Part shown: positions 13,501 through 25,500 of the stretch, one piece after another
Numbering within the stretch: position 1 is the stretch's first letter
Layout of the letters: each line of letters starts with the position of its first letter
NCBI GenBank assembly: GCA_037176705.1
Contig: CM073887.1
Span: forward strand, 22,571,501 to 22,635,500
Direction: 5' to 3'
DNA: 64,000 nucleotides
From: Molossus alvarezi
Taxonomy: Eukaryota > Chordata > Mammalia > Chiroptera > Molossidae
Program-made: the position numbers and the translations under genes
The notes under the pieces: generated by a model
Told to the model about the DNA's origin: nothing
The model's input: the letters and a program-made list of their open reading frames with translations, nothing else
Databases searched by the model: none

Positions 13501-16500
13501 AAAAACAGAACCTCGCGCCCTGGCCGGTTTGGCTCAGCGGTTAGAGCGTCGGCCCGCAGACCGGAGAGTCCCGGGTTCAGTTCCCACTAAGGGCACGTAC
13601 CTTGGTTGCAATTTGTCCCCGACCCTGGTTGGGGTTGTGTGGGTGGCAACCACTCAATGTATCTCTCTCACGTCGATGTTTCTCTCTCTCTCTTCCCACC
13701 TCTCTCCCTCCTGCGCTATCTGAAGACAAATGCAAAAATGTCCTTGAGGATAAAAAAAAAAAAAAAAAAAAAAAACAGAACCTCAGACTATTATACATAA
13801 CTGCCTACTCTACATCTTCTATATCTAAAAGCCACCAGTTGAAAATTGAATTTACCTTTCCCTAAACATGTTTCACCTCCAATCTATCCAACTGCACCTT
13901 TTAATATTCACACCTTTGAGCAGTCCTTGAATCTGGGCTGAGGCCTGACTTATTTAAACCAGTAGAATGAGGGAGAAGTAGCAACAGACAGTTGTGCGCA
14001 AGCTTTAATAAGGTCTGGCAGATGGTGCAATCTAAGAATTACTGAATTATCTCCATGAGCAATCTGGCTACCTTGCTGGAGAAAACACGTAGAGAGATCA
14101 TAAGAAGAGATAGAGGCCCTCCAAACTAATGGAGAGAAACCAAGAAATTCAGCTGAGAACAGGTATCAAGGGCCCAGACACATACCCTAGCTGAGCCATT
14201 TCAGTCAATCAGCCTAAGCTCTTGGGGCCATCCTCACTGAGGCACTAGATGGATGAGTAGAAAAGCCATTTCAGACTTCCCAAACCCATCAAATATCATC
14301 TGGAGCAGGGCTGAATCATCCCCACTGTGCCCTGTCCAAACCAAATTCACAGAAACATGACAGTAAGACTGAAAGAGTTGTGGTTCCAGTCACTAAGCTT
14401 CAATGTAATGTGTCACACAGCAGTACATAACTACACCACTGGGTTTTCCTTGCCTTCTAGGGCGTATTCTCAACATGGAATCCTACATAAACTTTTAAAA
14501 ACATAAGTTAGCCCAGCCAATGTGGCTCAGTGGTTCAGCGTCATCCCATGGACCAAGAAGTCACTGGTTCGAATCCCAGTCAGGGCACATGCTGAGTTGC
14601 AGGCTCCGTCACCAGTAGGGGGCATGCAGGAGGCAGCCAATCCATGTTTCTTTCTCACATCCATATTTCTTTCTCTCTCCCTCTTCCTTTCTCTCTCACT
14701 AAAAATCAATAAAAACATATTTTTAAAAACACACATAAGTCAGTTGTGCCCTGGCCAGTGTGGCTCAGTAGAGAGAGCACTGGCCCTCACACTGAAGTAT
14801 CACAGGTTCAACTCATAGTCAAGGGCATATACCTGGGTTGCAAGCTCGATCCACCCTGGTCAGGACATAGGCGGGAGGCAACCAAACCGTGTCTCTCCCC
14901 AACTAAATATTCTCTCACCCCTCGCTCCTGTCCTTCACTTCCAGTCTCTAAAAGTCAGTGGAAAAAATATCCTCAGGTGAGGATTAACAAAAAATAAAAA
15001 ATCCTAAGTCAACTGTAACTCCTATACTCAAAACCCTCCAATAATTCCTCCTTTTCCTTAGAGCAAATATCCACACTCCATTTCTCCTGATTATATTCCT
15101 GATATATTTGTTAGACATTTTTTTTTCTAGTACTTACCACCTCCTAAAATATTCTACAGTTTATTTATTACATGTTCTTATTTTCTATCTCCTCTCACTA
15201 GTATATAAGATCCATGAGGGAAGGCTTTTTTTTTCTCTTTTGTCCATGAATATACCCAAGTACCTAGTAGGTTCCAAATGAATATTTATTGAATAGAAAA
15301 ATAGCCTCCAATGGGTGGTAGGTATACCTATAACTGCAATAGCTGCTTCTCTTCTCTACCTATACATCTTAACTGGCAGCTGCTTCTATAACTCCAATTA
15401 TTACAGTTACTTAACAAATCTGTCTCTTATAGGAAAATATGAGTTATTAATTCTTCACTAATATTTAGATGAACAAAAATGTCTAATACTTTACTTGCGA
15501 AGGACAACATCTCATTTTTTAATCAAATGGCTCATTTAAAGAAGAGAAATAATATCCAAGTTGCAACTAACTACATGGTACTCAAAATAAAGTAAAATAT
15601 TTAGTTATTCATAAAAATAAGCATATGCTCTCTTTGTATAAAAATGGATTTAAATTTCAGATTCAATATTTAAACTACTATAAGTAGTTAACATTTTACA
15701 TGAACTTTGGATACCAGAAAATAAAATACAGAAACTTACCAGGAAGTGATAAAGTCCCACTTTCACTAACAGTTTCCTTAAATGGCTTGCTACGCCTTTC
15801 ATTCTGAGGTTCCAAAATGTCTCTGTACTTCGAGACCATAAGAACAGAAATAAAGTACACAACTGCCAAGGCTAAAAATTGAGCTTGTTTGCTATCCTCC
15901 TGGGGGAAAATAAAAGGAGCTGATCATGCCACTATTAAATAAGGTTGTCTTAATTTTATTTCACATGACAATATTTAAATGTAAAACATGAATATGCAGA
16001 AAATAACAAACTCAACTAAGCAAAAATCAAAGGTTTTTGGAAAAATGCCTGTGAATAAGGGGTTTTATGATTACGAAACATGGAAAGAAACAAAGCTGGC
16101 TCATTTTTTAAAATTCAATAATTCATTCTGAAGAGGTATGTCTTAATATGCATTATCAGATTACTCATATAGTAATTATCATTATATATGAATAACTATT
16201 GTCTTTTTGTTGTTGTTGTTCAGGTAGAGTGGGAGGGAGAGAAAGGAACAGAGAGAGAGAGAGAGAAACATCGATGTGAAAGGAACACATTGAGTGGCTG
16301 CCACCTGCACAACCGACCAGGGTCGGGGACAAACTGCAACCGAGGTACATGCCCTTTAGCGGGAACTGAACCCGGGTCTCTCAGGACCGCAGGCCGACGC
16401 TCTAACCGCTGAACCAAACCGGCCAGGGCAATAACTATTGTCTTAATTATCATTATATATTAATAACTATTGTCTAATCATAATTAAAATACATAAAATA

Positions 16501-19500
16501 ATAAAACAGTTTTCCTGAAAGACAAACATTCAAGAGAAAATAAGTAAGACTATCAGATGCCACAGGAATTCTTAAGAGTATTTTAACTAGTATAGACAAC
16601 CAACTTTCAGAATTGAAATACAGTGTCCGCAAAAAAGAAAGAAAAAAAAATTAGATTGACCTGAAAAAGAGGTTCAGGTTTCATCCTAAACTCTCGAGTT
16701 CACCTACATATCTGTCCCTCAATAACCTCTTCACCTACAAACTCCCCATCTTCAAAGGGCCCCTCAACACATCACTATTTAATAACTTTTCAAAATAGAT
16801 TTGAACTTAATTAATTTAAAAGAAAAACTCAGCCCTAGCCAGTTTTGCTCAGTGGTTAGAGCGACGGCCTGCGGTTTGGTTCCCGCTAAGGGCATGTACC
16901 TTGGTTGCAGTTTGTCCCCGGCCCTGGTTGGTCATGTGGGTGGCAACCACTCGATGCGTCTCTTTCACATCGATGTTTCTCTCTCTCTCTCTTCCTCCCA
17001 CTCTACCTGAACAAAAAATGGAAAAATGTTCTCGGGTGAGGATTAAAAAAAAGAAAAGAAAAACTCAAACTATCCAACAAACCCTGAAAAAAAATTTTTT
17101 GCTTATCGTCACCCGAGGACATTTTTTTTTTTTTCGATATTTTGTTCAGATTGAGTGGGAGGGAGAGAGAGAGAGAAACATCGATGTGAAAGGGACATAT
17201 CGAGTGGTTGCCACCCACACGACCCAACCAGGGCCGGGGACAAACTGCAACCAAAGTACATGCCCTTAGCAAGAACCGAACCTGGGTCTCTCTGGACCGC
17301 AGGCCGACGCTCTAACCGCTGAGCCAAACCAACCAGTGCCAAATCCTGAAAATTAAAGGTATTTTGAGTAGCAGGCAAATATAGGATAAGGAAACAACAT
17401 TGTTGAATAGGAGATAAATGAAAACAAATGAAACAAAAATTTAATAACTAATGTCAAAAGTTTTGGATACATTCAATTTCAAGGAAAAAATGAAATATCA
17501 TGCTCTATCTGATCATAAGCACTTGATACAATAAGACATATTTGTAATCTGACAAGAACCTATGGTGCTCTTTAGGTTTTTGTGTAAGAAGTTGTTAGTC
17601 TTGATGGAAAAGATAAATGAACATTTTTCCCTTTTTTATTAACCATCCCTTTTCTCTAGACATGCCTGTGTTCCTCTGCCACACAATCCTGCCATCTATT
17701 ATAATAACGACTGCTAATGATATCAACATTAAAAATGCAGACACATAACTTACTTGGTCTTAACTTCTTATTCTGTTATAAATTATTTATGCCTATCTAT
17801 ATCCTTATTTAGCCCACTAATATGTTCAATGTTTACTAACTAAACCCTTGAAATAAATTGTAGCTGTCATTTACTGGCTATTTACTGTGAGCCAGGCACT
17901 GTGCTATGTACTTCATATACATTCCTTAATCTCTCTGAACAAGGTAAAGATAGAGAAGTAATTTACCTAAGGCCATATAGTAAGTGAAAAAGCAAATGTA
18001 AACTCAGATTAGAGTGATTAAATACTTCGCTCTTAACCCCAGGGCTATAATTTCTTTATATCCTCAATCTTAGGTCATTTCCTTTTACATCAAATTTTGC
18101 TTTTGCTAGAGGGAGACTCTGAGATAAAATTTGGAAAACAGAAACTTGTCTCTTTGCTAAAACTTTTATCAGGTGATTATATAACTTTTCTAATTACAAA
18201 AAAAAATTAAAATTATTTATAACTTTAAGGAATGACAATATAGACAGAGGAAATAGTCTAATTCTCTGTCCAAATGTCAATATAATAACTTGTTAGAAAA
18301 TTCCAAGAAGCCTGATCATTCAGAGCCAGGGTGAGGAGCTTTGATTTTTAGTGCTATGAGAAGACATTAGAGAATTTTTAAAGCAAAAGAGTAATATCAT
18401 CTATTCTAGATTTTTATAAATTACTCTAGGATATACAAAGTTAGGGGCACAAGAAAAAAGAATGGGAAGAGAAGGAAGCAGCAATATTTGGTCCCAAAAT
18501 AAACCACAATCAGTGAGTTCTGAAAAAACATAACTTGATGGTTTCTTGATTAAAGAAATAACAGCAGCTACCAAAAAGAAAAAAAATTTTTTTTGAGATT
18601 TAGGAAGGCAGTATAATCAATGGTTAAGACTGAAATATCAAGAATCAGATTCCCCAGGTCCTTTACCCACTTCCACCTTTTACTACTTGTGTGATCTTCA
18701 ACAGTTATTTAACCTAATACTGCTGTCTTGCTCATAGAATTGTGTGAATTAAATGAGATAATACATTAGAGCATCCAGTTCTATGCTTAATACACACTAC
18801 ATGTTCAGTAACTATTAACTAAACTATTAACGAATTGTATATGTGTATAAAACTTAGTGTAGAACTCAAGAGAGGACTAAAACACTAGAGGGGAGAAAAT
18901 TAAAAACTAAAGTTATAAAGCTTATACAACACATATGTAATACACAGCATCCAATACTTAACACACAGTAATTATTCAATATATGTTATCTATTGACAAT
19001 ATTCCAAATCCCGGTGAGAAGGATTACAAATAATTTTTATTTTCATATTTGTACTTTCTTATATGACTATAATTTCTATATGCAACTTGGCCATACCATA
19101 TATCAAAATCAGCTAAAACAAAACTTTTTCATCTTTAAAAAATACCACTATATCATATTTATATTCCTTAGAGGGAAAATATCCAATATTCAGTAAAATA
19201 ATAGGCCATTCAGAATTTGAGCATTTCACTCCATTCAGAGCATGAATTCTGGACTTAAGACTGCTGGGTCGGCCTGGCCAGTGTGGCTCAGTGGTTGAGC
19301 ATCAACCCATGCACCAAGAGGTTGCTGGTTCAATTCCCGGGCAGGACACATGCCTGGGTTGTGAGCTCCATCCCCAGTAGGGGGGGCATGCAGGAGGCAG
19401 CCAACCAATGTTCTCTCTCATCGATGTTTCTATCACTCTCTACCTCTCCCTTCCTCTCTCTCTAAACATCAATAAAGAAAAAAAAATTTTTTTTAAAGAC

Positions 19501-22500
19501 TCCTGGGTCTGAATCTTATCATTTATTGGTTCCATTAGCTTGAACAAGTTACTCAAGCTCTCTGTGCCTCAGATTCCTCATTTATAAAATGAAATTACAA
19601 AAGTACCCAATTCAAGAAGTTGTTGGACTTAATGAGTACAAGCGAAGCACTTACAGTGCTTACTAAATGTTATTCTTCTTAGTATCATTACTCTTCTATA
19701 CTAGCTCCATTTATATAAATAATACTTTTCAATATTCTATGATTCTAAAATCATCGCCAAAAAACTGGTTTCTAAGGCTTCTTCTCTCTACTCAACTATT
19801 TTATATCACAAAGTTTTCTTTCTCATTACTCTGGGCCTTGGAGAAAACACGTATTAGCCAAGAGAGTTCATGAAAGAAATACTGTAACTTACGATGTCTC
19901 TGAAGACAACTGCCCTAAGCCGATTAATATCCATGTCTTGTAGGAGCCTGTCAAAATCTCTCACTGGAGATATACCACCAGTTACCATGTCCACTGGACT
20001 CTAAGATAAAAAAAAAAAAAAAAAATGTATATATACACAGAGATTTTAAAAAATAAACACAATATTCCAGAAACAAGGAAAAACTTGTTTTTCCTACTTC
20101 TTTCTCTTCTTTTATTTTGGATGCTGGGTTAGAGGTGGGGGGTGTAGAGGGAGCCATGAAGGAAAAGACAAACTGCGTGCTCACTCACCAAGAACATGAA
20201 ATACAAATTGACATATTTGAAGGGGAAAGGTATCATAGACACAAGAAAAGTAAACATTTGGAAAAGCAGACAAGATTAAGTATAGGCAAATCTTTACTGT
20301 ATATTGAAACACAAACATTTGAATGTTATGTCCACAGACTAAAATAACTATTTTAGGACCTCTGTCAGATTTATTTAACTTTACATTGAAATGAACAAAT
20401 AAAGTTAAGACCATAATCGTAAAATAAGAGTGTGCCTTTTTATTTAATGATTCTTACGTCACCTTTGCTGCAGATTTCCCCATGGGAATCAGGCTGTGCA
20501 TTGCTTTCTGGCCTTTGGCTGCATCTCCTCTCGTTTTCAGTTGTGAATGCTGCTGACACTCTAAGCAATTCCTGACTGCCACTGCACATACTGTTATTTA
20601 TTTTAAGGAAAAGATTGGGAAGAAGAGAAAATTATATTTAAGATTATGGAACTGATAAAAATCACCTACTCGATACAATTTATACAGACTTCATTTGAAG
20701 CAGATTACCTTCAGCAGAGTCCTGAAATGTCCCTGGACTTTCTCACCTGCTGGTTGTTTTCTGACTTTGGTAGGACTTTGCTAGGAGAGATCAGTTCAAG
20801 AACCTTAACAGGCTACTGTTTTTTAGATCTCACCTAATCTACTGGCAGTGATTTTTTATTAAGAAAAATATAGGAAAACAGAGCAAGAAAGAGAGGTGCA
20901 AGGAAACAAAGAGCAAATCACATAAACTAGTCCATGACAATGACTTTCTAGTACCTGTATTGAAGTAAGTTAACTGGAAACCTGCATGTTTTTCTGCTAA
21001 TGTATTATTACAGCATGATATTAACAGGGTTTATAGGGTCTACATTTTCCTGGCTTTCATTAACAGTTTAAAAGGTGAAAAACAGAAAAGAGATTGTGAT
21101 TACTATACAGTCCAAACTTACTTCTGTAAACATCTCAACAGCTACTTAGAAATTAATTTTGAATTTTAAACGATGAATTAGGTAATGTACAATTGACAAT
21201 TAATTACTTGACATCACATAATCATCTCAACTCCCATCCAGATCAGTAACACTCAAGGTATCTGATCAAAACAAGAGTGAGAGAGCAAAAATTAGGAATA
21301 AAACAGCCCTGGTCCGGTGGCTCAGTTGGCTGGAGTGTCATCCCATACACCAAAAGGTTGCAGGTTCAATCCCTGTTTGGGGTGTGTATGGGAGGCAACC
21401 AATCAATGTTTCTCTCTCTCTCAAAAAAAATCAATAGAACATATCCTTGGGTGAGGATAAGAAGAAAATTAGGAACAAAACAGTAAACTTAAGTGGGGAC
21501 TTTAAGAACCACCAGACTACCATATGGCTACAGACAAAGAATTGAGAAAGAGAAGCATTCAGAAAGGTGTTAGAAGTGAGCAACAAAAGTTGGGGAAAAG
21601 GAGGGAAAGGAGGCAAAGGAGGGAGAGAGCAAGAAAGGAAGGGAGAATATGGAATACAACTCTTGTCAAATTTGGAATCAGGCCCAGGAAAATACCTTTT
21701 CTACAACTCTTGCCACAGGTTGTATAAAATCAAGTTTGGGTCTGCATTAACAAGTTTAAAACTATACAAAACTGCCCAGCGTCAGTCAGTCTCAGGAGTA
21801 CAGGTTCCTCTTAGTGTTGCCCTCTTACTTTCTTTCCCCATCCTCAAGGAAGAACAGGAAAGAAACCAGGGATCAAAACATTGAGATTGCCCTGGCCGGT
21901 TTGGCTCAGCGGTTAGAGCGTTGGCCTGCGGTCTGCAGAGACCTGGGTTCGGTTCCCGCTAAGGGCACGTACCTTGGTTGCAGTTTGTCCCCGGCCCCGG
22001 TTGGGTCATGTGGGTGGCAACCACTCGATGTGTCCCTTTCACGTCAATGTTTTGCGCTCTCTCTCTCTCTCCCTCCCACTCTATCTGAACAAAATATTTT
22101 TTAAAAAATGTCCTCAGGTGAGGATTTAAAAAAAACAAAACAAAAAACAAACATTGGGATTATTTACCAAGCTTACTATACTCTACCAAATGATCTTGGA
22201 CAAGTTACTTTCTGAATCTCATTTCCATATATATGAAGAGGTGGTGTTGGGGTAGATTAAATTTTCCTCTACAGCTACAAAAATGAGGGCAATACAGTCA
22301 GTATTCCCTAGCTTCCAAATATAATGTTTCTTCAATAAAGCACTGCTAGTACGTTTTAGCAAAGTGGAAAGATATTTTAAATGGCATAAACAAAAGCAAT
22401 GGAGTCTAAATACTTTAATCATATTACTAACAAAAAGTTTAAGGAAGTATACTATAACAGAGAAAGTAGGAAGCAAACTACTGTATTCACATTTCAACCT

Positions 22501-25500
22501 CCCCAATTAAACATTGTGAATTTTGTTAAGTTTCCCATTTTCTCTGATCTCAACTTTCATCACAAATAAAAATTTAAAAAAAAAGAATATGATTGCTGAC
22601 TCATTGTGAAAATCAGCAATGACAAATTACAGTCATCAATAACTGATAGCTTGTTTTGAATCTTTCTTAAAATTTTTAAACTCTCTAAAAATTGTTCTAC
22701 TAAGTTCTTCTAAAGCATCCTAAGTTGTAAAAGTACTCTAAATAGCATTCTGAGTAAAAATAATAATTGTACCAAAAAAGACTAAGTACAAGTGTATCTC
22801 AGTTTACGTAACACAGTCTTACTAAATATGGGGAAATATTTCATTAATTAGACTTTCTACTTTTTTGCTTTTAATCCTCACTCGAGGATATTTTTCTATT
22901 TATCTTCAGATAGAGAGGGAGGGAGGGAGGGAGGGAGGGAGGGAAACATCGATGTGATAGAGCCACATCGACTGGTTGCCTCCCAGACTGGCTGCCTCCC
23001 ACAGGACCCCAACCAGGGCCAGGAATGATTCGCAACCAAGGTACATGTCTTTGACCAAAATCAAACCTGCGACTCATTGGTCTGTGGGCCGACACTCTAA
23101 CCACTGAACCAAACTGGCCAGCACTAGACTTTCCACTTCTAATGTTATATTTTCATAGGTGCCTTCTTTCCAATCTGTCTACATAAGCCATAGCTTGTAA
23201 TGGTTTTGCTTCCAATTTCTGGTCCCCTTCTCTCCACCTACTTCTCTCCATTTAATAAGCAAATCATTAGCAAAGTCTCAGTATTTACAACTTGACACAG
23301 AAAACCTCCTCATTAAGAAAAAAGAATTTTTTTGTTCACCTAAGGAAGTCCCATAACAGCAAAAATTATTTTCATGTGTTTTAACTTTTACCTGAGAAAG
23401 AACTGCCTCCAAAGGAACAGAGATTTAATCATTTTATTTACTGCTTTAACAAATTATCACAGCTTATTTGAATAGAGGCTGCACTTTAAACATACTTGTT
23501 TAGAACCCTGCTCCTCAAGTGGGTTAGTAAGAGAAGCAACATCAACATCAACTGGACTTATGAGAAAAGCAAGTTTAGGCCTCATCCCAGACCCACACAA
23601 TATAATCTGCATTTTACCAAGATCTTTTATGGTGATTCATGTGCATGAATTATCTTTTATTCTTCTCTCAATTACAGTTGATGTACAATATTATAATAGC
23701 GTCAGTTGTACAACACAATGATTAGACATTTATATAACTTACGAAGCAATCCCTCCAGTCAGTCTAGTGCCCATGTGGCACCATACAGTTATTACAATAT
23801 TACTGACTATACTCCCTATGCTGTACCCCACATCCCTGTGACTGTTTTTATAACTGGCAATTTGCACATTACCTGGGACTTGTTAGAAAGACAATTTGAG
23901 GCCTCAACCCACACCTTATAATCTAATCTTCACTTTAATGATCCTCTCTAGTGCAACAGGAGAAATATAATATTCAATTTAATATGCCTGGATCACTGAA
24001 AATTTTCAAGTACATTCCTAAAAATGGGTTTTAGCAGCTCACCTAGTCGGAGACACTGACGCAAAATTCCTCCAGATGACATATTTTTTTCAGCTTCAAT
24101 TTCAGTAAAGCCAAGAGAACTTGCAAATATGAGCACGTCCACAAGGCTAATGAGCCTCTGCAAAAATGTCACAGAGGCTTCTATTGAGAGGCCCTGAGTA
24201 GGTTCAATATTCTCCAGCTCATGCTGTAAGGAATAAAGTTTGACAATTACATCTATATTCTGATAAAAATCTAATTTTATTAGATATATTCTCCAAATTT
24301 CTTAATTTTATAAAAAGCCAGGCTTTCAGAAATCTACTACCACAGAGTAATTTCCTTATCATTCCATCTAAAACAAGGAAACACAAAGGTGAAACACTGT
24401 CAGTTATTTTATATTCGCTAGCTGACACATCCCTAAGAAGTCAGCATTCCTTTTAGTCCTTTCATCCCTGTTGCTTTTGATTTACAGCACTTGTGATGCA
24501 AAGTAACTACGACATTCAAGTTTTAATCAATAGATATGCATAAAAGTCATGTTTTCACACCAATTTTATATAGTAGTTAAGTCCTTACTGTAGCGGATGT
24601 AGCAGCTGAAAGCAATGGCAGTATCCCCCCACAAGCCATGACCATATTGTCCATCACTTGAGAGATGAGATGAATTGTGTTGTGTACAAAGATGACATTA
24701 TCACTGCTATTCACGAAGTCCATAACTGTCTTTGTTGAATGGCTGTCCAAAGATAAATGATGTTTACTGATAAAGCTAAAGAAAGGAAATCACAATTTGC
24801 CTACTTGAGGGGAGGGAGGATAAGAAGGTGCCTTTGCTTCATCTTGAAAGCTGAGTAAGGTAATGATGCCGCAGGCATGTGTGGGTGCACACTTCTTCAG
24901 GAGATGCAGACCATTCCATAGCAGCAGTTACTATCCAAGCCCTTTCCAGTGCTGAAACATAAATACTATTCATCTTACACTTGATATAAAAAGTTGAACT
25001 AAATTATCCTTAACTGGGGACAAAATTGAGAAGCCATGTGGCACAAATTAAGAAGTAAACGGTGCTAAATGTGCTATTGAAAATGAATCTTCTACTAACA
25101 TTTTCTTAGATGATGCCATAAAATGCATTTAAACAGAATAAAAGTAGTATACAAATAACAATAAACAAACTAGGCAATTTTAAATCATAAATTGTACTAT
25201 GAAGGATAATCTAAATTACAAAGATTCTATTATACAAAAATTCACTGGAGAACTGGGTGTTATTCTTAAATCCTAATTTTTTTCAGTACTTCTAATAGTA
25301 AACCCACTTGGTAGATCTACCTCCAAGTGAACTGCATACTATAAAATATGCTACAGGAAATAAATGTTCAGTAAAATTTTGAAAAGAAAAATCTGATTTT
25401 CAAGTTTTTGTAATGAGACAGGGTAGCTCATTTTTATAATGGAAAATAAAAATGAATTCAATAAAACCTTATCACAGAAATAATTTATATTCTATTCTTT

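Larger units (their letters stand above)
12399..15739. other. LRBA intron, 3.3 kb
   Basis: Contains two L2 3' ends, three plus-strand SINEs and a possible ancient LTR at 13890-14450. Nothing gene-like. Confidence 0.75.
15900..19892. other. LRBA intron, 4.0 kb
   Basis: Contains four SINEs and three MIR relics; 17400-17850 and 18080-18590 are AT-rich with nothing recognised. Confidence 0.75.
20591..24042. other. LRBA intron, 3.5 kb
   Basis: Contains three SINEs (21306, 21889, 22870), MER5A-like pieces and an L1 3' fragment between 23490 and 23945. 20600-21270 and 22150-22860 show nothing recognised. Confidence 0.75.

Noticed and set aside
13517..13600. tRNA genes at the SINE heads
   Set aside because: A and B boxes are present, but the bodies do not form a functional tRNA and continue into SINE tails.
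22917..22944. GGGA repeat as a regulatory element or repeat array
   Set aside because: It is the expanded TC tract of a minus-strand SINE.
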